This document shows positions 53,493 to 63,902 of a DNA stretch of 64,000 bases, one piece after another. Where the stretch lies: contig NZ_JAUSXB010000001.1 in NCBI RefSeq assembly GCF_030823375.1, positions 2,790,001-2,854,000 on the forward strand. Direction: 5' to 3'. The notes beneath the pieces are model-generated. The model made no database searches. It had not been told where the DNA came from and saw only the letters and a list, made by a program, of their open reading frames with translations. The stretch is from Pseudarthrobacter siccitolerans. Its GTDB lineage: Bacteria > Actinomycetota > Actinomycetes > Actinomycetales > Micrococcaceae. The position numbers and the translations under genes are program-made. Within the stretch, counting starts at the first letter, position 1; each line of letters starts with the position of its first letter.

Positions 53493-54518
53493 TTGAAAAC
53501 AGGAGCTGAAGCACAGGAAATCCGCAGTGTGCTGTCCACATTGCTGTACTACCCAGAGGAGATAGAGCAGCTTCGGCAGGCTTTCTCCCCAGCCGAGTTC
53601 ATTCATGTGCACCCCCGCGAAACGGAGGCTATCCAGGCCGCGCTTGAGCACGTAGACGTGGCTGTACTTCAAACAGATCTTGACGACAGGTTCCTCAACG
53701 CCCCAAACCTGAAGTGGGTTCACTGCGACCACTCGGGACTTACGCGTTCTGCCCGCGCCGAGGTCTTCGAAAAAGGCCTGATTGTTACGGGATCGGCTGG
53801 AAGGTCTGCCCCTGCGCTTGCCCAGCATGCCTTTTATTTCGCACTGACACTGACTTTTGATGCCAAGAAGCACTTTGAGCAGCAGGCCGCACACCTATGG
53901 CGTCCTGTTCCAGGATATGAGAACCGACGGGCGCTCTGGGGTAAGACCCTAGGTATCGTCGGGTTTGGTCATACGGGGCAGGCCATGGCCCAACTTGGCA
54001 AAGCTTTTGGCATGCGGGTCATCGCCTACCGGCGAAGTGCCAGTGAGACCCCGGCCAACGTCGATGTCATGCTTTCATCAGATGGCGGTGATAGTTTGCA
54101 GCCGCTGGTTGAGCAGGCCGATGTCATTATGCTGGCCGCACCGTTGAACGATGAGACGCACCATCTGTTTTCGACTCGCGAGTTTAGCCAAATGAAGAAT
54201 GACGCCTTCATTATCAATATGGCCCGCGGGGGAGTGATCGACCATGATGCCCTCATCGTCGCGTTACGAACAGGCCAAATTGCCGGAGCCGGTCTCGATG
54301 TGACCGATCCGGAACCGCTCCCCGAAGACTCGCTATTGTGGGACATGGGCAATGTGGTCATCACTCCTCATGTCACACCCAAATTGCCAGACCGGACGCA
54401 ACGATCAATTGACATGATCGTTGAAAACATCGGCCGGTTCCGCCGAGGCGAGGGCATGCTCAATGCGCTGACACCACGCGATGTCTACACCCGCCTGCAG
54501 CCGTCCGCGCTTATTTAG
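53493..54518 (+). CDS. D-2-hydroxyacid dehydrogenase
   Basis: A 341-residue NAD(P)-dependent dehydrogenase (glyoxylate/hydroxypyruvate reductase or D-isomer hydroxyacid class). Rossmann motif GFGHTG (residues 157-162), substrate/catalytic Arg245 (NMARGG), Glu274 (DPEPLPEDS) and His293 (TPHV) are in place. The start is inferred: TTG 53493 has AAGGGAG about 9 nt upstream, GTG 53529 is also possible, and the frame opens at 53391 but that ATG lies before the predicted transcription start. With glcD and glcB in the same regulon, it could interconvert glyoxylate and glycolate. It likely shares a transcript with the binding protein downstream. Confidence 0.87.
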   Translation: MKTGAEAQEIRSVLSTLLYYPEEIEQLRQAFSPAEFIHVHPRETEAIQAALEHVDVAVLQTDLDDRFLNAPNLKWVHCDHSGLTRSARAEVFEKGLIVTGSAGRSAPALAQHAFYFALTLTFDAKKHFEQQAAHLWRPVPGYENRRALWGKTLGIVGFGHTGQAMAQLGKAFGMRVIAYRRSASETPANVDVMLSSDGGDSLQPLVEQADVIMLAAPLNDETHHLFSTREFSQMKNDAFIINMARGGVIDHDALIVALRTGQIAGAGLDVTDPEPLPEDSLLWDMGNVVITPHVTPKLPDRTQRSIDMIVENIGRFRRGEGMLNALTPRDVYTRLQPSALI

Positions 54519-54557
54519 CGCACCTATTCTGGCCACTTCCAGTCAAAGGAACCGTCC

Positions 54558-56090
54558 ATGCCAACACTTCACCCACGCAGAGCGGCGGTAGGCAGCGCCG
54601 CCGTTATCATCGCTGCAAGCCTGGCTCTTACCGCCTGCGGGGGAGAACCGTCTCCCACATCGGAAGTCGCCCAGACCACATTGACCTTCGGCGTTCAGGC
54701 AGCACCAAACTCGCTTGATCCTGCCCAACTTCATGACGGGCAACAGCGGTATGTCTGGGGCGCCGTCTACGACACCCTGATTTACAGCGACAATGAGGGA
54801 GTCCTCAAACCCGGCGCAGCAAAGAGCTGGGAGTACTCCGCGGACGCAAAATCGCTCACGCTCAAGCTTCGCGACGACATGGAATTCAGTGACGGCGACC
54901 CTGTCACCTCAGCAGCAGTCAAGACAAGTCTTGAACGCACCCGGACCACTGCTGGACCTCAGCAGAGCAACCTTTCGGCCATTGCATCCATCGATACACC
55001 CGACGAACACACCGCGGTGCTCAACCTCAAACGACAGGATCCTGACCTGCTCGTTTCATTGTCTTACGGCGCTGGAGCCATTGGAGATCCCGGAACGATC
55101 AATGAGGCACGCACGGCCCTGGATCCGGTTGGTTCGGGGCCATATACCCTCGACCGCACAGCGACCGTCGACGGCACAAAATACGTTCTCAACAGGCGCG
55201 ACGATTACTGGAACGCAAAAGCCTACCCGTTCAAGACGGTTACCGTGAGGGTCATTCCGGACCGGACGGCACTCTTCAATGCACTGCTGACGAACGAACT
55301 CGACGCCGGCACGGTCGACGCCGCCCAAGCCAAGCAAATCGAGGCGAACGGGTTCAGTCTCACACCCGTGGAAGATGTGTCGACGGCTGCAATTGTCATT
55401 GCCGACCGGGCCGGCCAGGTAGCTCCACCGCTCGCAGACGTTCGAGTCCGGCAGGCCATCAACTATGCATTCGATCGCAAAAAGATGCTCAACGCTCTGG
55501 TCGGCGGCAATGGCCGACCCATCGAACAAGTCTTCAACAAGCTGTCCCCGGCATACAGCGAAGAGTTGGACAACGCCTACAGCTTCGATCCCGGGAAAGC
55601 CCGCACCCTTCTGAAGGAGGCCGGCTACCCCAGCGGGTTCACCCTCGCCATGCCTGCGAACGCTATCGTCCAGCAGTTCCAAGCCAGCATCACCCAGGCA
55701 CTCGCCGACATCGGCATCAAGGTTGATTGGGAACCAGTGCCGGCACAAAGTTCCAGCCAAACGACCAAATGGGGAATGTACTTCAACCTGGGCACCACCG
55801 CAGCCCCCTCACGCACAACCTCCCTATACTTCGGCAAAAATGGATCACAAAATCCCTTCCGATACGAAGATCCCAAGATGAACGACCTTCTGGCTAAGTT
55901 GGCGGGCGAAGCAGATCCCACGCGTGCAGGGGAAATTTACAAAGAGATCAACAAATACGCAACGGACAACGCATGGATCGCACCCTTGTTCTCGCTGAAG
56001 TCAACTTGGGCTATGAAGAAGGGCCTCGAGTATAGGGGAACGGGCAGTGCAGTACCCGATCTTCGAGTCTTCGGAGTGACAGGCAAGTAA
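54558..56090 (+). CDS. ABC substrate-binding lipoprotein, family 5 (orphan 2)
   Basis: A 510-residue paralogue of the protein at 46.2 kb. Lipobox LTAC with Cys27; body motifs PGAAKSWEYSADAKSLTLKL, VGSGPYTLDRT, NRRDDYWNAKAYPFKTVTVR and LADVRVRQAINYAFDRKKM are nearly shared. AAGGA precedes ATG 54558. It follows the dehydrogenase by 39 nt, probably in the same operon, and no permease is beside it. The two orphan receptors likely feed the same permease with different oligosaccharides. Confidence 0.9.
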   Translation: MPTLHPRRAAVGSAAVIIAASLALTACGGEPSPTSEVAQTTLTFGVQAAPNSLDPAQLHDGQQRYVWGAVYDTLIYSDNEGVLKPGAAKSWEYSADAKSLTLKLRDDMEFSDGDPVTSAAVKTSLERTRTTAGPQQSNLSAIASIDTPDEHTAVLNLKRQDPDLLVSLSYGAGAIGDPGTINEARTALDPVGSGPYTLDRTATVDGTKYVLNRRDDYWNAKAYPFKTVTVRVIPDRTALFNALLTNELDAGTVDAAQAKQIEANGFSLTPVEDVSTAAIVIADRAGQVAPPLADVRVRQAINYAFDRKKMLNALVGGNGRPIEQVFNKLSPAYSEELDNAYSFDPGKARTLLKEAGYPSGFTLAMPANAIVQQFQASITQALADIGIKVDWEPVPAQSSSQTTKWGMYFNLGTTAAPSRTTSLYFGKNGSQNPFRYEDPKMNDLLAKLAGEADPTRAGEIYKEINKYATDNAWIAPLFSLKSTWAMKKGLEYRGTGSAVPDLRVFGVTGK

Positions 56091-56116
56091 TCCGGTTATC
56101 GGACCGACGACATCCT

Positions 56117-56158
56117 CTGGCCGGCAGGAGGACTCGACGAGTCCTGGCTGCCGGCCAG
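56117..56158 (+). terminator. Large hairpin after binding protein 2
   Basis: CTGGCCGGCAG pairs exactly with CTGCCGGCCAG (56117-56127 with 56148-56158), and AGGACTC with GAGTCCT inside. An 18-bp interrupted stem with a GAC loop. There is no T run, so it could also be an mRNA-stabilising structure between the binding protein and the hydrolase gene. Confidence 0.6.
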
Positions 56159-56248
56159 CGGAATTCGGCCTGGCCTACGTCGCGCTAGTGACGCTTGCTG
56201 GCACACGCTTGAACGTCAGCCTCGTGACTTATTTTGATAGGAGAAGCA

Positions 56249-57028
56249 ATGAGTGGCGGTGGTTACAACGTTTCGGTCGAACGGACAAGTGGGCCCCACC
56301 CGGCATCTGGAACGATCGTGTTCGTCAACTCTCTGGCAACGACCAGCAGCATGTGGGATGGAGTCGTTACCCGACTCCCGAAAGATTTTGACGTGGTACG
56401 GTTCGACCAGAGGGACCGTGGAGGACTGCTGGGACATAGCCCCTTCAGCCTGGACGATCTCGTAAGTGACCTTTTCGCTGTTCTTGACGACGAAAACATT
56501 GAAGAAGCGCACATTGCCGGGGTCTCTTTGGGTGGCCTTGTTGCGCTCCGCTCCGCAGCCGTCATCCCGCACCGAACAAAATCTGCGGTGGCAATGTGCT
56601 GTGCCGCACGATTCTCGAAGGACGTATGGCTCCAGCGCGCCCAGCAGGTGCGCGCCCACGGTGTTACACCCCTGGTCCCTCAAGTAATAGATCGCTGGTT
56701 CACGCCTGATTTCCAGCAACGGCAACCCATCATCGTGGACCAGCACCGTCAGATGCTGGCATCAACAGATCCGACAGGCTACGCCTTCGCCTGTGACCTG
56801 CTGGCCGAATCCGACGTGACAGAAGACCTACCCGCCATTGAAGTACCACTCCTGGTCGTCAGTGGCGGCGCCGACTCAGCCAACCCGGTCACCGACCAGC
56901 AACTCATCGCCCGGAACGTTCCGTCTGCCAGGCACGAGGTACTGAACAATACCGCGCACCTCGCACCGGTGTCCGAACCGGAACTGATAGCCAACTTGGT
57001 GTCTGAGCACGCCCGACTGCACAACTAA
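56249..57028 (+). CDS. Alpha/beta hydrolase, lactonase-like
   Basis: A 259-residue alpha/beta hydrolase close in outline to 3-oxoadipate enol-lactonases: nucleophile Ser93 in GVSLGG, Asp209 in GGADSANP, His237 in NTAHLAP, and FDQRDRGG near residue 53. ATG 56249 has TAGGAG 5 nt upstream; the frame opens at 56234. Next to a 2-hydroxyacid dehydrogenase and binding protein of the uronide regulon, a sugar-lactone substrate is as likely as an aromatic one. No other protocatechuate-pathway gene is near. Confidence 0.8.
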   Translation: MSGGGYNVSVERTSGPHPASGTIVFVNSLATTSSMWDGVVTRLPKDFDVVRFDQRDRGGLLGHSPFSLDDLVSDLFAVLDDENIEEAHIAGVSLGGLVALRSAAVIPHRTKSAVAMCCAARFSKDVWLQRAQQVRAHGVTPLVPQVIDRWFTPDFQQRQPIIVDQHRQMLASTDPTGYAFACDLLAESDVTEDLPAIEVPLLVVSGGADSANPVTDQQLIARNVPSARHEVLNNTAHLAPVSEPELIANLVSEHARLHN

Positions 57029-57035
57029 GGACGGA

Positions 57036-57284
57036 ATGAGGATGGAACCAGGAAACCAATTACGGCTTGGCGACGCCGCCGAACAGCGTAACGGCTCGCG
57101 CATCCAGACCTGCGCTCAAGTGTCGCCGGGAGACCAGGTAGAGGCCAAGGTCGGCAGTACCTGCCATATACGTGGAGAAGTCGTTCAGGTGCAACCCTCG
57201 ATGGAACTTTTTTGGGTTGTCTCGCAGGACGGAAGCCGACGAATAGTAGAGCTTTCTGAATTCGAAGTCTATTTCATGGCGTAG
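57036..57284 (+). CDS. Small hypothetical protein
   Basis: An 82-residue protein starting 7 nt after the hydrolase stop with AAGGA upstream (ATG 57036, or ATG 57042). The C-terminal half, SPGDQVEAKVG then RGEVVQVQPSMELFWVVSQD and RRIVELSEFEVYFMA, has the spacing of a small beta-barrel. Short proteins of this type often sit in actinobacterial catabolic operons. It ends just before the ISL3 remnant, so the last residues may have been changed by the insertion. Function unknown. Confidence 0.6.
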   Translation: MRMEPGNQLRLGDAAEQRNGSRIQTCAQVSPGDQVEAKVGSTCHIRGEVVQVQPSMELFWVVSQDGSRRIVELSEFEVYFMA

Positions 57285-57289
57285 CCGAT

Positions 57290-58112
57290 TATCATTCCTT
57301 CGGTGAGGTGTTCGGCGCCGATCTGCAGGGTCCGGCGGATCCCGTAGAGCGGATCTCCCTTCCGTCCCCGGCGCCCGAGCGTGTCCTGCTGGACCCGGCG
57401 CCGGACCTCGTCGACCATGGCCGAGCCAAGCTTCACGACATGGAATGCATCCAGGATGGTGATGGCTTCGGGCAGTTCGTAGCGGATCGCGTTGGCGTAG
57501 CCACGGAACGGATCCAGCGCTGCCGTTTTGATTCGGGCGGTGAACTCGGTTCCCCGGTCTTTGAGCCAGTCGGCGTAGGCCTTCGCGGACCGGCCCGGGA
57601 CGAGGTCCAGCAACGTGGCGTGCAGCACGCCGCGGGCGTCGCGGGTGTGGTCCACGATCCCGGTGACCGTCCCCGTGCCGGGCCGGCCGGTAGTGGGACC
57701 AGAGGTGCTCATGGACGCCGAGCGCATTCACGCCTGTCAGCTGACCAGCCGTTGCGATCCGCCGGGCGGCCTCTGCCTTGATGGCGTCCCAGACCGTGTG
57801 CCAGGAGATACCGAGCAGGTGGGCCAGGGCAGAGACAGACGTGTCGAAACCCTGCAGCGCATCAGTCGCCCTGGGCAAAGCGTGTCTGAAATTGAGAGGA
57901 CCCGGACTGTGGAGCCGGACATGGCGGCGTCCGTGGCCCACTGCGACGACGCCGCAGTCAGGGCAACCGGCAAGGTCATCACCGGTCTCGACGTGCAGAA
58001 CCAGGCCTGAAGCGGTTGTCGTGACGGCACTGACGTGGATGCCCTCCACACCGAGCAGCGCATCGGCGCGCGTGCACCACTGGCCATCGGAATAAGACAT
58101 AGAGTTAGTCAT
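57290..58112 (-). pseudogene. ISL3-type transposase, frameshifted and truncated
   Basis: The N-terminal part in one frame (GIHVSAVTTTASGLVLHVET, CPDCGVVAVGHGRRHVRLHS) lacks the expected zinc-finger/linker stretch, then reads VSALAHLLGISWHTVWDAIK. After a frameshift near 57690-57720 a second frame holds the DDE core: TGIVDHTRDARGVLHATLLD, TAALDPFRGYANAIRYELPE, LDAFHVVKL, RRRVQQDTLG, then GAEHLT. C-terminal residues beyond about 57305 are gone. Dead ISL3 remnant; it separates the hypothetical protein at 57.0 kb from the IS21 element. Confidence 0.82.
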
Positions 58113-58170
58113 GTCAGGGTCTCTTTTGGGTTTGGTTGCTTGGTCGCTACCTATTCAAAGAGGCCCTGAC
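58113..58170. repeat. Inverted repeat at the ISL3 remnant end
   Basis: GTCAGGGTCTCTTT (58113-58126) pairs with AAAGAGGCCCTGAC (58157-58170) with one mismatch. It lies just outside the transposase start codon and is probably part of the IS end or its leader structure. Confidence 0.55.
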
Positions 58171-58296
58171 CTCTTTCCCGCCGCACTGAAAGCCCCCTGC
58201 CGCCGCGATATCTAAGGGCCGGCTGTCGGTGACGGTCGAAAAGTGAGCCATTGTGACGGTTGAAAACTGAGTCACCCGTTCCAAACGATTGGGTGG

Positions 58297-60302
<2,006 letters not shown>

Positions 60303-60572
60303 CCAGCGTCAAAGTGGCTCAATTTTCAGCCCGCGAAATGGCTCACTTTTCGACCATCGCTGACACCGGCCTAACCACGTTCATCTGCGAAGGGCCAGCT
60401 ACGGGAACACCATGGCTGCTATGTCAGTGTCGTTGTGGACGAGATGTGAGGCACGACGCCCAGGAGGATCACCCATTCCGTTGTCTGCGGCGGCTGCTCG
60501 CACAACCCGTGACTTTGGGCAATGCCACCTTGTTTTCAAGCCCACTCTGTTGTGCTGTGGGCAGATAAGGGG

Positions 60573-60603
60573 AAGGGGTGCCGCTACATGAGCGACACCC
60601 CTT
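60573..60603 (-). terminator. Terminator of the degraded beta-glucuronidase gene
   Basis: AAGGGGTG and CACCCCTT (60573-60580 with 60596-60603) plus CGC/GCG form a stem around the stop codon of the GH2 remnant on the minus strand. It is a left-over of the former gene's 3' end. Confidence 0.55.
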
Positions 60604-61228
60604 CATTACTCCTGGCCTGGTTCACATTGCCGGTGGCCGTCCATCTGCCGGGAAGGAAGAATGCTGCGCCCTTAGGCCGTCGGTCGCGCATGCCAACGAA
60701 GGACGGGAATTTATCGACGACCGGATGATTTATCTCGAGGTATGCGATTTGGTATTCCTCGGACCAGGGGGAGTCGTTGAGGGCGTCTTGTCATCATGAC
60801 GGGCTTGTCGAATGTGTCGATTCAGTCGCGGATATCGGCTTCGAGCTGCGCGGGTCTCCTGCATTTCGTCCCCCAACGTTTCTTGCAGGGAGGAGGGGGT
60901 GGATTCTTGGTGGTAACTTCGTCGGAAACGCCTAGGTTGAAGCCCACAGCGGCGGTTTCACCAATCACAACGTTGCCGTGCCTGTCGACATAGTCACGTA
61001 CTTCCTCGGCCTATGGGTGGTGGGAGGTGCGGAAGGAGTTGGCCCCAATCCACTTCATGAGTTCAAAGTCGTGAACGAGGTAGGCACTGTCGTGGCCCTT
61101 GCGGGGAACTGGAGTGTCCTCGTGTTTTCCAAAGGCGGTGAAGTAGAGAGGCTTGCCGTTGGTGTGGAACGCAGCCTTTGCCACTTCGATGGTTCGAACG
61201 CCGACGTTCTGGACGTAGGAATCGGTGA
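60584..61228 (-). pseudogene. Degraded second beta-glucuronidase
   Basis: Scattered frames on the minus strand recall a GH2 glucuronidase: TDSYVQNVGVRTIEVAK, TNGKPLYFTAFGKHEDTPVP, MKWIGANSFRTSHHP (then a stop where Tyr is expected), DRHGNVVIGETAAVGFNLG, and later DKPVMMT, WSEEYQIAYLEINHPVVDKF and RDRRPKGAAF. The N-terminal domains and the middle of the barrel with its catalytic Glu are missing, and several frameshifts occur. The first residues follow straight on from the LacI gene end at 61.23 kb, showing a deletion that fused lacI to the middle of this gene. Confidence 0.75.
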
Positions 61229-62315
61229 TCAGCCGAGGTACTTCCCTGTGGAGCCCCTAACGACAAGTTCCGTGTCGATGTAGTGGGTAGAGGCACTCTT
61301 CTCCGACCCTTTGAGTGCTTTGAGCAAGAGACTAGTAGCTTCGATACCGCAGGTTTCCATCGGTGCTCGCACCGTCGTTAGCCCTGGTGTGGTGAAGTCA
61401 GCGCCGAAGATGTCGTCGAACCCTACGATGCTGATTTGGTCTGGAACTGCGTATGCGGCTGCTTGGAGCTCCTGCAGGAGGCCGATGGCAAGGAGGTCGT
61501 TGTAGGCGATCACAGCGGACGCCCCGCTGCCTACTATTGCTCGTGCAGCTGCCCGGCCGCCCTTTATCGTCGGACTGTCCGACTCCAGCTTGACTGACTC
61601 CAGGTGGGACCACTCGCACGCCTGCCGGACACCCAGCCATCGCCGTCCTGACATCCATGACGCTTCCGGGCCGGCGATAAAGGTAATCCTTCGATGTCCA
61701 TGCCCGGCGAGATGGCGGACCGCTTCACCCAGCCCCTTCTCTACGTCGGGTACAACGCAGGTGATTCCCTCCACGTCGCGATTAACCACTATGACTGGTT
61801 TTTCTTCGGCTAGCTGCCTGATGTGGTCATCTCTCATACGGGGGCTCGCCAGTATCAGGCCGTCCACGCTGGCCAACATGCGCTGTGCGGCTGATTGCTC
61901 TTTCCGGGAAGACTCAGCCGACTCGGCGAGGATTACCGAATAGCCATGATCTGCAGCCGTTGATTCTGCTCCCCGGATTGTTCCGAAGAAGGTTGGAATT
62001 TGCGACATCGGCAACAATGAGCCCGATTGTGCTGGTTCTTCCCGTGGGAAGGGCCTTTGCGAAGGGATTCGCTTGATAGTTGAGTTCAGCAGCTGCATCT
62101 TCGATGAGCTTGCGGGTACTGACACTTACCCGGCCGGGCTTGCTGAGAGCTCTGGAAACAGTCGAGGGATTGACACCCGCCAGCTTCGCAATGTCGTAAA
62201 TGGTGGCGTTGGCCGCCCTGGACGGCCTGCCTTCGACTATGCCGCGGACGCTCTTAGCTTCCGCTTTTGGGGGTGAAAGTTCAGTCACTACTACAGCATC
62301 GGGAATATTCCCCAT
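61229..62315 (-). pseudogene. LacI family regulator 3, one frameshift
   Basis: ATG 62315 opens HTH TIYDIAKLAGVNPSTVSRAL and GRTSTIGLIVADVANS, then the frame breaks near 61996-62001, where one extra base turns VANP into VANSN. The other frame continues FFGTIRGAESTAADHGYSVI, SWMSGRRWLG and GFDDIFGADFTTPGLTTVRA to ELVVRGSTG. Apart from that base all ~360 residues are present, so it could be a recent loss or a sequencing error. It is the third paralogue of regulators 1 and 2 and lies divergent from uxaC with two operator sites between. Confidence 0.82.
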
Positions 62316-62320
62316 GAAAT

Positions 62321-62330
62321 CAAGCGGTTG
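62321..62330. promoter_or_regulatory. LacI-type operator, site 9
   Basis: CAAGCGGTTG in context AATCAAGCGGTTGCCAT; on the other strand ATGGCAACCGCTTGATT. It lies 6 nt before the start codon of lacI 3, a position for tight autorepression. Confidence 0.7.
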
Positions 62331-62444
62331 CCATACATCTCACTTTTGTTGACGCGTTTTGATACTGGCCAAAGCGATCGACGGGCATACATTCGCGTTA
62401 TCGTGCCGCTTCTGCCAGCTAGCACTTGACTGATTACCTGTTGG

Positions 62445-62454
62445 CAACCGGTTG
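62445..62454. promoter_or_regulatory. LacI-type operator, site 10
   Basis: Perfect CAACCGGTTG in context TTGGCAACCGGTTGACAAA, 34 nt before uxaC. Its right half overlaps TTGACA at 62452-62457. Confidence 0.8.
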
Positions 62455-62481
62455 ACAAACAAGCGAGTCAGCCCGGACCAT
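62452..62481 (+). promoter_or_regulatory. Candidate uxaC promoter, possibly leaderless mRNA
   Basis: TTGACA (62452-62457), 18-nt spacer, GACCAT (62476-62481), a weak -10. Transcription would begin about 62488, the uxaC ATG itself. No Shine-Dalgarno sequence precedes that ATG, which fits a leaderless transcript, common in actinobacteria. Confidence 0.35.
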
Positions 62482-62487
62482 TGACGT

Positions 62488-63894
62488 ATGCCACAGTCGA
62501 TTGCCTCCCATCTGGACAGGCTCCTGCCCGCTGATCCAGGAACCCGACGCATTGCGCGCGAGCTCCTGCAGCGCGTCGAGGACCTCCCCATCATTTCCCC
62601 GCACGGGCACGTTGACGCCGCAGTCATCGAGCAGAACACCCCCTTCCCGGATCCCGCCGCGCTGCTGGTGAGCCCGGACCACTACGTCACCCGGCTGATC
62701 CACGCCAGCGGTGTCCCGCAGGAGAAGCTGCGCGGATCCAACACCTCCGAGCCCGACTCCCGCGCGGTCTGGCGTGAGTTCTGCAAGGCCTGGCCGCTGT
62801 TCGAAGGCACCGCTTCGGGCTACTGGCTCCGCACCCAGTTCACCAGTGTCTTCGGTTTGGAAGGCGAGCTGAGCGAGGCCACTGCGGATGCCAGCTATGA
62901 CGCGATTTCCGCCAGACTTTTGGAGCCGGGCTTCAGGCCCCGTGAGTTGTTCAAGGATTTCAACATCGAGGTTCTGGCCACCACCGATGACCCGCTGGAC
63001 ACCCTGGCGAGTCACAAGGCCATTGCCCAAGATCCCACCTTCCACGGTCGTGTCCTGCCCACTTTCCGCCCCGACGCGTACCTGAACATCGCCCACCCGT
63101 CGTGGTCGGCGAACGTGGACAAACTCATCGCGGCAGCGGGCGACGGCGGCACCGGCTATGGCGCCTACATCACCGCACTGGAGAACCGGCGTCGTTATTT
63201 TGTGGAACATGGTGCAGTGTCCGCAGACCATGGCGTCCGCACCCCGGCCACGCTCAAGCTCGACGTGGCGGACGCAGCCAGGCTGTTTGACCGCGCCCGC
63301 TCAGGCGACGCCACGGCGCAGGACCGCGACGATTTTGAAGCGCACATGATGTACCAGATGGCCCGCATGTCCGTGGAGGACGGCCTAGTGATGACGATCC
63401 ACCCGGGCTCGTACCGCAACCACCACGAGCCCACCTTCAACGCCTTCGGCGCGGATACCGGGCACGACATCCCGTTCGCCATCAACTACACCGATGCCAT
63501 CCGCCCCGTCCTGCAGGACTTCGGTACCGCCAAGGATTTCCACCTGGTTCTCTTCACGCTGGATGAGACCGTGTTTTCCCGCGAACTTGCCCCGCTGGCC
63601 GGCTTCTATCCGTCCGTGTATCTGGGTGCGCCGTGGTGGTTCCTGGACGCACCGGATGCCATGCTGCGGTTCCGCTCCGCCGTGACCGAGACCGCAGGTT
63701 TCTCCCGTTCCTCCGGCTTCATCGACGACACCCGCGCCTTCTGCTCCATCCCCGCCCGGCACGACGCCTCCCGCCGCGTTGAAGCCTCCTTCCTGGCCCG
63801 GTTGGTGGCTGAGCACCGGGTCAGCGAGGAGCGCGCCCACGAACTCATCGTGGACATCGTGGACGGCTCACCGCGGCGGGTGTTCAAGCTGTGA
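62488..63894 (+). CDS. uxaC: Glucuronate isomerase
   Basis: Converts D-glucuronate to D-fructuronate, or D-galacturonate to D-tagaturonate, the first step of uronate catabolism. The 468-residue product shows the amidohydrolase-fold start ISPHGHVDA (His-x-His metal site), FEGTASGYWLRTQF, FNIEVLATTDDPLDTLASHK, LPTFRPDAYLNI and the closing STRUCTURE-like VEASFLARLVAEH. ATG 62488 has no SD. Operator site 10 lies 34 nt upstream. The next gene, 8 nt downstream, is a mannitol-dehydrogenase-type oxidoreductase, giving the classical uronate pathway order. Confidence 0.95.
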   Translation: MPQSIASHLDRLLPADPGTRRIARELLQRVEDLPIISPHGHVDAAVIEQNTPFPDPAALLVSPDHYVTRLIHASGVPQEKLRGSNTSEPDSRAVWREFCKAWPLFEGTASGYWLRTQFTSVFGLEGELSEATADASYDAISARLLEPGFRPRELFKDFNIEVLATTDDPLDTLASHKAIAQDPTFHGRVLPTFRPDAYLNIAHPSWSANVDKLIAAAGDGGTGYGAYITALENRRRYFVEHGAVSADHGVRTPATLKLDVADAARLFDRARSGDATAQDRDDFEAHMMYQMARMSVEDGLVMTIHPGSYRNHHEPTFNAFGADTGHDIPFAINYTDAIRPVLQDFGTAKDFHLVLFTLDETVFSRELAPLAGFYPSVYLGAPWWFLDAPDAMLRFRSAVTETAGFSRSSGFIDDTRAFCSIPARHDASRRVEASFLARLVAEHRVSEERAHELIVDIVDGSPRRVFKL

Positions 63895-63902
63895 GGACTG
63901 AA

